Source: Actinomycetota bacterium
GTDB lineage: Bacteria > Actinomycetota > Acidimicrobiia > Acidimicrobiales > JAJPHE01
Assembly (NCBI GenBank): GCA_027315345.1
Contig: DAHUYE010000052.1
Span: forward strand, 1-43,800
Length of the DNA stretch: 43,800 nucleotides
Reading direction: 5' to 3'
Below the pieces are notes generated by a model. It saw nothing but the letters and a program-made list of their open reading frames with translations, searched no databases and had not been told where the DNA came from. Both the position numbers and the translations under genes were made by a program. Positions within the stretch are counted from its first letter, which is position 1. Each line of letters starts with the position of its first letter. Below, piece after piece: positions 8,633 to 16,352 of this stretch.

Positions 8633-9073
8633 TCAGGCCCCCAGCGGTAGTCGCAGGCGCTTGGCCGCCGCCGTAGGGGACTCGGCCAGTCCGGCGGCTT
8701 GTAGCTGCTGATCGGCGCTGACGAGGGAGGACTCGAGCGCCTCGGCCGCCGCCGCCCAGGCGGCGTCGTAGAAGGTGAGGCGGTGATTCGAGCCGATCAC
8801 TGCGGCGCGTCGAAGCCAGGCGGGTTCCATGGCCAGCGGGGCTCCGCAGATGGCGATCAGGTCATCCAGTTGATCGGCTACGTCTGCACCGTCCCATCCG
8901 AGGCTTCGCAGCAGGACGTTGCCCAACTCGTAGAGGGCCAGGTCGAGGATCAGGCTGCGCAGTTCGCCTCGACGGGTGGCGTCCCGGATGGCGCGGGCCT
9001 GAGGAAGTTCAGACTCACCTGGGCCGTGGAACCACTTGACCAGGACCGACGTGTCGATGAGGAGGGTGGTCAA
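8633..9073 (-). CDS. PIN-domain toxin (VapC-like)
   Basis: This 146-residue PIN domain begins TLLIDTSVLVKWF, continues with LALYELGNVLLRSL (second acidic position) and has LTFYDAAWAAAAEAL and LVSADQQLQAAG at the third and fourth acidic positions. It is expected to be a metal-dependent ribonuclease. The start is TTG 9073, whose bases overlap the antitoxin TGA as TTGA, so it is coupled to the upstream RHH gene. It ends 15 bases from the sedolisin gene stop, in convergent orientation. Confidence 0.88.
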   Translation of the reverse strand: MTTLLIDTSVLVKWFHGPGESELPQARAIRDATRRGELRSLILDLALYELGNVLLRSLGWDGADVADQLDDLIAICGAPLAMEPAWLRRAAVIGSNHRLTFYDAAWAAAAEALESSLVSADQQLQAAGLAESPTAAAKRLRLPLGA

Positions 9074-9306
9074 GCTCGGCTGTCGCGGTCCCGTCTGACC
9101 AACTCGGCCGCTTCAAAGGCCGGCTCGGACTGGAAGCGCCGCTCGGATCTGGCGATCGCCTCCGACACCGCGTCTGGATCCGGGCGATCCAGCTCGCGCC
9201 GGGCGGCCGTCGCCAAGAGGGCGCTGCGGCTGACCGAGCGCCGGGCGGCCTCCCGGTCGAGCTCCCGGACCAGGTCCTCGGGCAGTGAGACCATCACCTT
9301 GGCCAT
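9070..9306 (-). CDS. Ribbon-helix-helix antitoxin paired with the PIN toxin
   Basis: This 78-residue protein starts MAKVMVSLPEDLVRELDREA and continues SVSRSALLATAARRELD, the standard RHH strand-helix-helix. The acidic and charged C terminus (EAAELVRRDRDSRA) would contact the toxin. The ATG at 9306 lies exactly 6 bases after a consensus TATAAT, with no ribosome-binding site, so translation is probably leaderless. The inverted repeat that overlaps this -10 is a likely binding site for the protein itself. Confidence 0.88.
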   Translation of the reverse strand: MAKVMVSLPEDLVRELDREAARRSVSRSALLATAARRELDRPDPDAVSEAIARSERRFQSEPAFEAAELVRRDRDSRA

Positions 9307-9312
9307 CCAGGA

Positions 9313-9318
9313 ATTATA
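9313..9318 (-). promoter_or_regulatory. Consensus -10 (TATAAT) for the RHH/PIN operon
   Basis: On the minus strand TATAAT is followed by six bases (TCCTGG) and then the ATG at 9306. It is the only perfect -10 consensus noted among the promoters here and sits in an AT-rich island. The spacing predicts a leaderless mRNA. Confidence 0.6.
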
Positions 9319-9345
9319 GCTCTCATTATTGCTATTGAGCTATAA
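9314..9345. promoter_or_regulatory. Operator-like inverted repeat over the RHH/PIN promoter
   Basis: TTATAGCTC (9314-9322) and GAGCTATAA (9337-9345) are perfect 9-bp arms separated by 14 bases, the same spacing as the repeat at 5215-5242. The left arm overlaps the -10, so binding would block transcription. A third GCTAT half-site (9331-9335) lies inside. The right arm also covers the stop codon of the neighbouring metallohydrolase gene. Confidence 0.6.
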
Positions 9346-9831
9346 CGAGCAGGGCGGGGCCGTCGAGGGGACCAAGCCCGCCAGCTCTGCCCGCCGGCTC
9401 AGGGCGGCCCGGTAGTCGACCCAGGCCTCCACGCCCATCTCGTTCCTGACCAGCTCCAGCTGGACGGCCAGGAAGCCGGCGCCGTGGCCCTCCCCCGGGC
9501 CGGCCAGCACGTGGGCCAGCTCGTGCAGCAGGACGGCCTGGGTCAGATGGCCCGGGGCGAGCAGGACGACGGCCCCGGCCGGCCCTGGGGCTTGCCTGTT
9601 GTCCTCGCCCAGGGCGGCGGCGGTCGAGTACCGGGCCCCGGAGCCCCGCCGTTCCACCTGAACGCGGCCGAAGAGGGGCCAACGGGCGGCGAACCACTCC
9701 CGGCCCACCAGCGCCTCCGCATAGGCCTGGGCCTGGGCCAGGCGGGCCCAGCGCTGACCCCAGCCCTCCAGGGCCTCGGCCTCGGCGGCGTAGACGGCGG
9801 CCTGGACCACCCCGAGCTGTCGTGGGGCCAT
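9340..9831 (-). CDS. Putative zinc metallohydrolase (TIGR04338-like)
   Basis: This 163-residue protein contains a thermolysin-like zinc motif H-E-L-A-H followed by VLAGPGEGH and GAGFLAVQLELV, so two His and a further downstream His can bind zinc. The arrangement resembles the actinobacterial TIGR04338 putative metallohydrolases. No signal peptide is visible, so it is probably cytoplasmic. The substrate is unknown. It lies about 60 bases downstream of the DUF2786 gene on the same strand, and they probably form one transcript. The ATG at 9831 has no clear ribosome-binding site, and the start is less certain than the domain. Confidence 0.75.
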   Translation of the reverse strand: MAPRQLGVVQAAVYAAEAEALEGWGQRWARLAQAQAYAEALVGREWFAARWPLFGRVQVERRGSGARYSTAAALGEDNRQAPGPAGAVVLLAPGHLTQAVLLHELAHVLAGPGEGHGAGFLAVQLELVRNEMGVEAWVDYRAALSRRAELAGLVPSTAPPCSL

Positions 9832-9890
9832 ATCAGACGGGCCGCCCTCGGCCCGAGCGGGCCATGACGATCACCGACGCCGGGCCGGCC

Positions 9891-10748
9891 TCAGGCGCTC
9901 AGGCTGCGCCGGCCCGACAGGGGGGCCTTGGCCAGCTGGGCCCGGCTGCCGGCATCCCGGCCCGGCTGGTAGCCGGACCAGCTCTGCAGCCGGACGTAGC
10001 GGTGCATGGTCCTCACGTGGGGAAAGTGGACCTTGAACTCATCGTCCACCCGCTTGTCCTTGGCCGCCAGGACCAGGGCGACGGACGGTCCCTCGACCGG
10101 GGTCCCTGGCCGGTCCCGGCCTGCGGGGCCGGCCCCGCTGCCCCCTGACCCGCCCGCCCCTGACCCGCCGGCCCCTGACCCGCCGGCCCCGGCCCGCTCG
10201 GCGGCAAAGGCGGACACGGCGTCGGCCACGGCCTGGCGCCGGGCCCGCAGCAGGCGCTCGCCCACCTCATCGGTGAAGCCCTTGACGAAGCCGACCGAGA
10301 AGGTCCGGCCGTGGACGTGTTCGGGCTTGGCCCGGCTGGCCTGGGCCAGGGCGATGGACAGCTGCAGATCCAGGGAGGCGGCCAGGGTCTGGACCCAGTC
10401 CACGTCGTGGGGGAAGCCGACCACGCTGACCTGGTGGGCCCCGCCCCCGAGGCGGGCGTAGATGGCCCGGCAGTCGTTGGACCGGGCGGCGGAAAAGACC
10501 ATGTCCAGCTTGTGGGCCGAGTACGGACCGTTCACCTTCCATACCTTGACCACCACCTGGTCGGCCCGGTCGGCGTCGACCACCATGGCCAAATCGATGC
10601 TGTATTTGGTCATCAGCTGCTGGGCCTTGGCCGTGAAGGTGGCCGCCTCCTCCGGGGTGGCCCCGGGGTCCTCGGCCTGGGCCAGCAGCTTGCGGACCTT
10701 CTCGGCCATGTCGGCCCGCATCTCGTCAAAAAGACCGTTCTTGCTCAT
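9891..10748 (-). CDS. DUF2786-domain protein
   Basis: This 285-residue protein starts with the DUF2786 signature: MAEKVRKLLAQAEDPGATPEEAATFTAKAQQLMTKYSID is visible over residues 12-50. A middle domain (about 60-165) contains AHQVSVVGFPHDVDW and GRTFSVGFVKGF. A Gly/Ala/Ser-rich linker of GAGGS units (10137-10195) precedes a charged tail. DUF2786 proteins have no established activity; phage and actinobacterial members exist. The ATG at 10748 is chosen because it starts the conserved domain; the open frame runs upstream to 10976 but that part is GC-rich filler. It is divergent from the following RHH gene by about 100 bases. Confidence 0.78.
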   Translation of the reverse strand: MSKNGLFDEMRADMAEKVRKLLAQAEDPGATPEEAATFTAKAQQLMTKYSIDLAMVVDADRADQVVVKVWKVNGPYSAHKLDMVFSAARSNDCRAIYARLGGGAHQVSVVGFPHDVDWVQTLAASLDLQLSIALAQASRAKPEHVHGRTFSVGFVKGFTDEVGERLLRARRQAVADAVSAFAAERAGAGGSGAGGSGAGGSGGSGAGPAGRDRPGTPVEGPSVALVLAAKDKRVDDEFKVHFPHVRTMHRYVRLQSWSGYQPGRDAGSRAQLAKAPLSGRRSLSA

Positions 10749-10844
10749 GTCCCCATCCTGGCGGCCCCCTGTGACGCGGCCACGGATGGGTGCCCGCCTG
10801 ACCCGTCCCCTTCGACGGCCAGGGGCCGTCGGGGTCTGACCTGC

Positions 10845-10850
10845 TACTAT
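10845..10850 (+). promoter_or_regulatory. Candidate leaderless -10 for the second RHH/PIN operon
   Basis: TACTAT lies directly before ATG 10851 and exactly 6 bases before ATG 10857. The 6-base spacing seen at other starts in the window favours 10857 as the real start. A weak inverted repeat (GCT-N2-TATA-N2-AGC, 10843-10856) overlaps it. Confidence 0.45.
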
Positions 10851-10856
10851 ATGAGC

Positions 10857-11105
10857 ATGTTGGACCGGAGACTCCAGGTCCTCATCGATGAGGAACGCTG
10901 GCAGCGCCTTCAGAGCGAAGCCGACCAGCGGCGGGTGTCGGTCAGCACGCTGGTGCGCGAGGCCATCGACTCTCATTACCCCATCGATGCCTCCGGCCGC
11001 CGGGCTGCCCTGGAGAGACTGCTCGGGGCCGAGCTCATTGATGTGCCCGACGCCGATGAGCTGGTGCAGGAGTTGGACGAGCTTCGCGCCTCTCGATCCG
11101 AGTGA
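10857..11105 (+). CDS. Ribbon-helix-helix antitoxin
   Basis: This protein of 82 residues (84 if ATG 10851 is used) begins MLDRRLQVLIDEERWQRLQ and continues RRVSVSTLVREAIDSHY, a CopG/Arc-like RHH fold. The C terminus (ELIDVPDADELVQELDELRA) is acidic, as in antitoxins that shield a basic PIN toxin. Its stop codon overlaps the toxin GTG as GTGA. The start at 10857 is preferred because a TACTAT -10 is 6 bases upstream. Confidence 0.85.
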   Translation: MLDRRLQVLIDEERWQRLQSEADQRRVSVSTLVREAIDSHYPIDASGRRAALERLLGAELIDVPDADELVQELDELRASRSE

Positions 11106-11539
11106 TCGTTCTCGACACGACCATCCTGGTCTATTCCGGGGGCCGTCAGCCTCAGCTGCGGGAACGGTGTCAGTCGCTCCTGGTCTCGATAGAACAGAAA
11201 CAGATCCGCGCCACTACATCCGTGGAGGTGATCCAGGAGTTCTGCCATATCCGGGCCCGCCGGACGGGAGCCGCCGAGGCGGCGGCCCGGGCCAAGGACC
11301 ACCTTGATCTCCTCCGGCCACTCTTGCGTCCTGATGAGGACGACCTGACCGCCGGATTAGCGGCCTACGCCGCGTCCGGAGGACGCCCGGGCGCCTTTGA
11401 CGCCGTGCTCGGCGCCACTGCCCAGCGCCGAGGGCTGCCGGTGGTGTCGGCCGACCGGGGATTTGGGCGAGTGGGAGGCCTCACGTGGCTGAACCCGGCC
11501 TCATCTTCCTTTCTGGAGGACTGCCTCTCGTACGGGTGA
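11102..11539 (+). CDS. PIN-domain toxin (VapC-like)
   Basis: This 145-residue PIN domain begins MIVLDTTILVYSGG and continues TTSVEVIQEFCHIRAR, AFDAVLGATAQRRGL and PVVSADRGFGRVGGL, giving the four acidic positions of the metal site. It should be an RNA-cleaving toxin. It is the third PIN toxin within 6.5 kb and is clearly different in sequence from the other two, which argues against recent duplication. The GTG start is coupled to the antitoxin stop. Confidence 0.88.
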   Translation: MIVLDTTILVYSGGRQPQLRERCQSLLVSIEQKQIRATTSVEVIQEFCHIRARRTGAAEAAARAKDHLDLLRPLLRPDEDDLTAGLAAYAASGGRPGAFDAVLGATAQRRGLPVVSADRGFGRVGGLTWLNPASSSFLEDCLSYG

Positions 11540-11540
11540 G

Positions 11541-11575
11541 GGGGCCTCGGACCCCCCGACCGCAGGCGAGGCCCC
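11541..11575 (+). terminator. Hairpin after the second RHH/PIN operon
   Basis: GGGGCCTCG (11541-11549) pairs perfectly with CGAGGCCCC (11567-11575), loop 17 bases, starting two bases after the toxin stop. No U-tract follows, so it may be a stem-type terminator or an mRNA 3' end structure. The remaining stretch to 11721 holds nothing else recognisable. Confidence 0.4.
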
Positions 11576-11721
11576 GACCGGGACGACCACGCCCTGTCGC
11601 CATGATCCCCTAACCGGCCGTTCACCCGGCGTTCCCCTGCGACCCAGGCCTCCGCCTCAAGGCCGCCCCGATCCTGCCGAGGGATAGGGGCAACTCCCTC
11701 TTTTCACGGCGGAACGGTGGA

Positions 11722-13326
11722 ATGTCCCTCTCCCTCCCTGGGCGCGTGCGCCCCTCCATGCAGCGCTTGATCCGGGCCGGCCTGGCCGGCCTGGCCGCCG
11801 CGGCGGCCGCTGTCGGCGGCCTGGCCCTGAGCGTGGCCTCCCCGGCTCTGGCCGCTACGGCCCCAGCCGCCGCCGCCGCTCCGGCCGCCACTGCTCCGGC
11901 CGCCGCCAGCCCGGTCCCGGCCTCCGGCCCGGTGGCCACCCCGGCGGACCGGCCGGTCACCTCGGGCTACTGGCTCCTCACCGACAACGGCGGGATCATG
12001 AGCTTCGGCGGGGTCCAGCTCTTCGGTTCGGCCACCGGGCTCGGGTCCAAGGTGGCCGGCATGGCCACCACCCCGGACGGCCAGGGCTACTGGATAGTCG
12101 GCGCCGACGGCGTGGTGGCCGCCCTCGGGGATGCTCCGAACTTGGGTTCGGCCCAGAATCTGGTGGCCCCCATCGTGGGTATCACCGCCACCCCCGACGG
12201 CGGGGGCTACTGGCTGGTGTCCTCGGACGGAGGCGTGTTCAGCTTCGGTGACGCCCGCTTCTGGGGCTCGGCCGGGGACATCCACCTGGCCCGGCCCGTC
12301 GTCGGCATGTCGGCCAGCCCGGACGGCCGCGGCTACTGGCTGGTGGCCTCGGACGGGGGGATCTTCAGCTTCGGGGACGCCGTCTTCCACGGCTCGACCG
12401 GGGCGGAGCGGCTCAACCAGCCCATCGTCGGCATGGACACCACCCCGGATGGCGGCGGCTACTGGCTGGCCGCCGCCGACGGAGGGATCTTCACCTTCGG
12501 GGATGCCCCCTTCTACGGCTCGGCCGGGGGAGCGCCCCTCGACGCGCCGGTGGTGGGCATCTCCCGGGTCCCGGGCGGCGCCGGCTACTGGCTGGTGGGC
12601 GCCGATGGCGGCGTCTTCACCTACGGGGACGCCCCCTATCGGGGCTCGGTGGGCGGCATCCCGATGCTGCATGCCGTCAAGTCCATCGAGGAGGGCCCCG
12701 GCTACGGCACCGGCATCGTGGCCAGCGCCAACGAGGGACTGGGCCCGTACACCTCAGGCAGCACCGGCTATGACATCGCCTGGCCCCAGTGCGGCGGCCC
12801 CTATCCCGGTGCCCACCAGGTCGGCATCGTCGGGGTCAACAACGGCCACGCCGACTCCACCAATTCCTGCCTGGGCGATGAGGTGGCCTGGGCCGGCCCG
12901 GCCCACAGCCTCTACATGAACTTGAACTCACCCCCCGGCTCACAACCGCCCTACGACTACGGCTACAACGCCGCCGTCTACTCCGTGGCCGCCGCCACCG
13001 CGGCCGGGGCGGTGGCCCAGCAGTGGTGGATGGACGTGGAGACAGCCAACTACTGGAGCGGGGACACGGCGGCCAACACCCAGGTCATCCAAGGGGCGGT
13101 GGCGGGCTTGCGCCACGCCGGGCTGAGCGTCGGCGTCTATTCCACCCCCTACCAGTGGTACGAGATAACCGGAGGGGCCCAGCTGGGCCTGCCCGTCTGG
13201 GTGGCCACCGGCACCGGCCTGGCCAACCCGTCGTCCTGGTGCAGCGCCGGCCACGCCTTCAACGGGGGCCCGGTCTGGATGGTCCAGTACGGCCTCAACG
13301 GCTTCGACGGGGACTACGCCTGCTGA
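11722..13326 (+). CDS. Secreted propeller-repeat protein with C-terminal glycoside-hydrolase-like domain
   Basis: This 534-residue protein has a signal peptide (basic start then LAGLAAAAAAVGGLALSVA, cleaved near SPALA) and an Ala/Pro-rich linker. Six repeats of about 42 residues (GYWLVASDGGIFSFGDA...PVVGM pattern, residues about 80-330) match those of the sedolisin at 5843. The C-terminal region (about 345-534) starts YDIAWPQCGG and continues WWMDVETANYW and VGVYSTPYQWYEI, resembling the DUF1906/GH25-like TIM-barrel family, with a D-E pair in MDVET that could be catalytic. A lytic or polysaccharide-binding role on the cell surface is inferred. The start may be ATG 11758, which gives a more standard signal peptide. 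Confidence 0.87.
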   Translation: MSLSLPGRVRPSMQRLIRAGLAGLAAAAAAVGGLALSVASPALAATAPAAAAAPAATAPAAASPVPASGPVATPADRPVTSGYWLLTDNGGIMSFGGVQLFGSATGLGSKVAGMATTPDGQGYWIVGADGVVAALGDAPNLGSAQNLVAPIVGITATPDGGGYWLVSSDGGVFSFGDARFWGSAGDIHLARPVVGMSASPDGRGYWLVASDGGIFSFGDAVFHGSTGAERLNQPIVGMDTTPDGGGYWLAAADGGIFTFGDAPFYGSAGGAPLDAPVVGISRVPGGAGYWLVGADGGVFTYGDAPYRGSVGGIPMLHAVKSIEEGPGYGTGIVASANEGLGPYTSGSTGYDIAWPQCGGPYPGAHQVGIVGVNNGHADSTNSCLGDEVAWAGPAHSLYMNLNSPPGSQPPYDYGYNAAVYSVAAATAAGAVAQQWWMDVETANYWSGDTAANTQVIQGAVAGLRHAGLSVGVYSTPYQWYEITGGAQLGLPVWVATGTGLANPSSWCSAGHAFNGGPVWMVQYGLNGFDGDYAC

Positions 13327-13346
13327 ACCGAGGACTGGGTCCTAGA

Positions 13347-13523
13347 TCAGAGGTGCGGGGCGGCAATGGCGATAGACACGGCGGTGACGATCACCACTGT
13401 TATCCGCCAGGTCATGAGCCTGAGTTCGTGTTCAAGCCGGTGAGCGAATCTGGCTTCCAAGAGGTCCGGATCGCGTCGAGTGGCTACATCGGTCCAGCCG
13501 ACCGGGGGCAAGTAGGCGGTCAC
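13347..13523 (-). CDS. Small membrane protein (58 residues) coupled to the pseudoprotease
   Basis: This short gene lies on the minus strand. Its GTG (13523-13521) shares bases with the TGA of the upstream trypsin-fold gene, making a GTGA overlap. The product starts TAYLPPVGWTDVATRRD, then has a charged helix (LLEARFAHRLEHELRLM), then a hydrophobic helix (ITVVIVTAVSIAIAA) and stops. A short coiled segment followed by one C-terminal membrane helix is therefore predicted. The N-terminal LPPVGW-DVAT pattern resembles small actinobacterial proteins with a PPEGW start, from memory and not verified. Function is unknown; coupling to the membrane-anchored pseudoprotease suggests a stoichiometric partner. 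Confidence 0.65.
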   Translation of the reverse strand: MTAYLPPVGWTDVATRRDPDLLEARFAHRLEHELRLMTWRITVVIVTAVSIAIAAPHL

Positions 13524-14458
13524 GAGTTGCCCTGGCTGCCGACCCCGCCGATGGTCCCGCCCGGACAGCGCAGAATGTGCTGACAGGCGTTGGAGATGGG
13601 GACGCTGAAGTAGACCCCGGCGCTGGGGAAGCCCAGGGGTGCGTAGGACAGCGACGCCACCCCCACCACGTCCCCGGCCGTGTCCAGGAGCGGTCCGCCC
13701 TGGCCGGCCACCCCCACCGGGGCGTCGTCCTGGATGAGGTTGGAGGACCGGTCCGCCACCGCCCCCTGGGTGATTGACCCCCCGGCCGAACCCAGCCCCG
13801 ACACCGCGTACACGGTGTCGCCCACGTTGAGCCCGGGCGCGGTCGGGGCGAAGTTCAACTTGGGCAGGTTGGGCTGGTTGATGATCAGGAGAGCCAGGTC
13901 GTTGCCCTGATCCCAGTTGTAGAGCTGCACCCGGGTGTCCTGGCCGTTCTTGCGCACGTAGATGGGCGGGGCGGGCAGATGGGTGGCCGCCTCGATGGTC
14001 GTGTACGAGGTGACGAGAAGCGACTGGTTGGAGTCGGCCGCCACCACGAAGGCCGTGCCCACCGAGGGGGCGCCCGAGCTGTCCAGGGTGTGGACGAAAT
14101 AGACCGACGGCGCCGCCTTGGACAGGGCCGCGGACAGCTGGGCCCCGGCCGCTTGGACCTTGAGCAGGGGCGCCAGGGCCTTGTCGATCTCCGCCTTACC
14201 GTTGGCGGTGTCGGCGGTGATGGTGGAGGCGGCCGTCTTGAACCGGTTGTCGAAGCCGTTGATGTAGGTGTTGATCCGGGCGTTGGTCTTGTTGAGCTGG
14301 TAGCTGTAATAGGCGAAGAGCACCGTTCCGCTGAAGGCCGCTCCCAGGGCCATGGCCAGGATGAGGACCACCAGGCTGATGAGGGACCGGGGCAGGAGGC
14401 GGATGGGCCGGTCCGAGCGCCGGGCGGCGCGGCTCCCCGGCGCGGTGGTGGTGGCCAT
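13520..14458 (-). CDS. Membrane-anchored trypsin-fold protein lacking catalytic His and Ser (pseudoprotease)
   Basis: This 312-residue protein has one N-terminal membrane helix (about residues 25-50, LISLVVLILAMALGAAFSG), a helical spacer (55-105) and a chymotrypsin-like domain (about 110-305). In the HtrA/S1C layout, the His strand normally reads VTNxHVV; here it is VTSYTTIEA, with Thr at the His place. The Asp strand GNDLALLII is kept. The Ser loop GNSGGPL is replaced by AGQGGPLLD, with Gln at the Ser place. The domain should be catalytically dead and act as a binding or sensing module outside the membrane. A TAACTT -10 lies 9 bases before the ATG. It is followed by a 58-residue gene overlapping its stop. 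Confidence 0.82.
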   Translation of the reverse strand: MATTTAPGSRAARRSDRPIRLLPRSLISLVVLILAMALGAAFSGTVLFAYYSYQLNKTNARINTYINGFDNRFKTAASTITADTANGKAEIDKALAPLLKVQAAGAQLSAALSKAAPSVYFVHTLDSSGAPSVGTAFVVAADSNQSLLVTSYTTIEAATHLPAPPIYVRKNGQDTRVQLYNWDQGNDLALLIINQPNLPKLNFAPTAPGLNVGDTVYAVSGLGSAGGSITQGAVADRSSNLIQDDAPVGVAGQGGPLLDTAGDVVGVASLSYAPLGFPSAGVYFSVPISNACQHILRCPGGTIGGVGSQGNS

Positions 14459-14481
14459 GGCCGCCCAAAGTTACAGACCCG

Positions 14482-14487
14482 TATGGT
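14482..14487 (+). promoter_or_regulatory. Candidate leaderless -10 for the leader ORF before the Nudix gene
   Basis: TATGGT is followed by 7 bases (GGGGGTC) and then ATG 14495, the first codon of an 11-codon ORF. This is the same spacing as at other candidate leaderless starts here. Confidence 0.4.
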
Positions 14488-14494
14488 GGGGGTC

Positions 14495-14530
14495 ATGTCC
14501 AGGGTCGCTTCCACCGAGCCAACCCCGTGA
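14495..14530 (+). CDS. Eleven-codon leader ORF overlapping the Nudix start
   Basis: The frame ATG...CCG-TGA encodes MSRVASTEPTP. Its TGA (14528-14530) overlaps the Nudix GTG (14527-14529) as GTGA. A TATGGT -10 lies 7 bases upstream of the ATG, so the peptide would be made from a leaderless transcript and could deliver ribosomes to the downstream start, which has no Shine-Dalgarno sequence. No attenuator hairpin or regulatory codon run is apparent. This is a candidate, not a proven gene. Confidence 0.4.
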   Translation: MSRVASTEPTP

Positions 14531-15402
14531 GCACGGTTCCGGCCATCCGGGACGCCGCCACCGTGATGCTGGTCCGGGACGGGCAGGCCGGCATGGAAGT
14601 CTTCATGCTCCGCCGTAACCTCAACTCGGATTTCGTGGGCGGGGCCTATGTCTTCCCCGGGGGGGCGGTCGACCCCGCCGACCGGGAGGCCGAACTCGAG
14701 CCGCTGTGCTCCGGGCGCACCGATAAGGAGGCCTCGTCCCTCCTCACGGTGGATTCCGGAGGCCTGGCCTACTGGGCCGCCGCCATCCGGGAGTGCTTCG
14801 AGGAGGCCGGGGTCCTCCTCGCCTACGACCGGACCGGCGCCATCCTCTCCCTGGCCGATCCCGACACGGCCGAGCGGTTCGAGACCCACCGGGAGGCCGT
14901 CTATGACGGCACCGCCCGCCTGGTCGGGCTGTGCGAGGCCGAGGGATTGACCCTGGCCGCCGACCGCATCCATTACTTCAGCCACTGGATCACCCCGGTG
15001 GGACCGCCCCGGCGCTATGACACCCGTTTCTTCGTCGCCCAGGCCCCGCCCGAACAGGTCCCCCTGGAGGACCGGCGGGAGACGATCGCCTCTCTTTGGG
15101 TCCGCCCCGCCGACGCCATCGAGCGCCACCGGCGGGGGGAGTTGGACATCATCCTCCCCACCATCCGCAACCTGGAGGCCATCGGCCGCTTCGAGCGCAG
15201 CGCCGACCTGCTGGCCGCCGCCGAGGCCATCGAATCGGTTCCCACCATCCTGCCCCGGGTGGTGGCCGACGGGGACGGCATGCGCATAGTCCTGCCCGGG
15301 GACCCCCTCTACGACCAGCTGGGCGAGGACGCCGGCCTTCCCGACGGCACCCCATGGCCGGGCCGGGAGGGCGGCCCCCGGATGCCCACCAGCGGTGCCT
15401 GA
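14527..15402 (+). CDS. Nudix hydrolase (acyl-CoA diphosphatase / NUDT7-NUDT19-like)
   Basis: This 291-residue protein has FVGGAYVFPGGAVDPAD near the N terminus (about residues 36-52) and a Nudix helix with AAIRECFEEAGVLLA (about 84-98). An insertion of about 40 residues separates these, as in the eukaryote-like NUDT19/RP2 group rather than in MutT. Members of that group cleave CoA or acyl-CoA. The substrate here is inferred only. The GTG at 14527 lacks a ribosome-binding site; translation may depend on the leader ORF that overlaps it. It is followed, after 74 bases, by the metallo-beta-lactamase-fold gene on the same strand. Confidence 0.83.
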   Translation: MSTVPAIRDAATVMLVRDGQAGMEVFMLRRNLNSDFVGGAYVFPGGAVDPADREAELEPLCSGRTDKEASSLLTVDSGGLAYWAAAIRECFEEAGVLLAYDRTGAILSLADPDTAERFETHREAVYDGTARLVGLCEAEGLTLAADRIHYFSHWITPVGPPRRYDTRFFVAQAPPEQVPLEDRRETIASLWVRPADAIERHRRGELDIILPTIRNLEAIGRFERSADLLAAAEAIESVPTILPRVVADGDGMRIVLPGDPLYDQLGEDAGLPDGTPWPGREGGPRMPTSGA

Positions 15403-15476
15403 GCCGATCCGGCCCCGGCCGATCCGGCTTGAGCCGACCCTCCGCCCGCCGATGGGCGACCCCACGGTCCGCAGGC

Positions 15477-16352
15477 GTGCCTGAACTGACCCCGGGGGCG
15501 GTGGTCACCCTGGCCCCCCGGCTGCGGCGCATCCTGGCCCCCAACCCGGGCATCTTCACCGGGCCCGGGACGAACACCTACCTCCTGGGCGAGGACGAGC
15601 TGGCCGTCATCGACCCCGGCCCCGATGACCCTGTCCACATCGAGGCGGTGGCCGCCGCCGGGGCCGGCCGGATCCGCTGGATCCTGGTGACACACACCCA
15701 CCCCGACCACGCCCCCGGGGCGGCCGGATTGGCCAAGCTGACCGGGGCCGAGGTCCTCGGCTTCGACGCCCGGGACGACTTCAACCCCGACACCGAGATC
15801 GGGGACGGCTGGTCGCTGCGCACCCCCGAGATCCACCTGAGCGCCGTCCACACCCCCGGCCATGCCTCCAACCACCTCTGCTACCTGCTGGAGTCCGAAC
15901 GCATCCTGTTGTCCGGGGACCACATCATGAGCGGGTCCACCGTCATCATCTCCCCGCCCGACGGGGACATGGCCGCTTACATGCAGGCCCTGGCCCGACT
16001 CGAGCTCATCAAGCCGCCGATCAGGACCATCCTCCCCGGCCACGGGGACGTCATCGATGACCCGAAGGCCAAGGTGGAGGAGTACATCACCCACCGGCGG
16101 GCCCGGGAGGAGGAGGTCTACGCGGTGGTGGCCGAGTCCGGTAAGGCCGGCCTGGACGACATCGTGAGCGTCGTCTACGCCGGCGTGGCTCCCGAGTACC
16201 ACCCCCTGGCCCGCTTCAGCGTCTGGGCCCATCTGCGCAAGATGGCCGATGAGGGCCGGGTCCGCTCTGCCGACCGGGACGACATGAGTGCCGAGTGGCA
16301 CCCCGTCCGGCGGAGGAGCCAGGCCCGGCGAAGTCGAACAAAACAGACGTGA
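15477..16352 (+). CDS. Metallo-beta-lactamase-fold hydrolase with C-terminal winged helix (LACTB2-like)
   Basis: This 291-residue protein has the zinc motif HTHPDH, followed by HTPGHASNH, SGDHIMSG and LPGHGDVI, so all metal ligands are present. The C-terminal region (about 200-280) has a winged-helix pattern (HRRAREEEVYAVVAESG, HPLARFSVWAHLRKM) as in the LACTB2/RNase-related subfamily. Members hydrolyse diverse substrates, with RNA likely for LACTB2. The GTG at 15477 follows a stretch that repeats the GTGCCTGA found at the Nudix stop. The stop TGA overlaps the histidine kinase GTG at 16349. Confidence 0.87.
   Translation: MPELTPGAVVTLAPRLRRILAPNPGIFTGPGTNTYLLGEDELAVIDPGPDDPVHIEAVAAAGAGRIRWILVTHTHPDHAPGAAGLAKLTGAEVLGFDARDDFNPDTEIGDGWSLRTPEIHLSAVHTPGHASNHLCYLLESERILLSGDHIMSGSTVIISPPDGDMAAYMQALARLELIKPPIRTILPGHGDVIDDPKAKVEEYITHRRAREEEVYAVVAESGKAGLDDIVSVVYAGVAPEYHPLARFSVWAHLRKMADEGRVRSADRDDMSAEWHPVRRRSQARRSRTKQT

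Noticed and set aside
10137-10195. 15-bp GC-rich tandem units as a regulatory repeat
   Set aside because: They lie inside the DUF2786 gene and encode its Gly-Ala-Gly-Gly-Ser linker.
15451-15483. Ten-codon ORF overlapping the metallo-beta-lactamase-fold start
   Set aside because: It has neither -10 element nor ribosome site, and it overlaps the GTG by seven bases rather than by a stop/start coupling.
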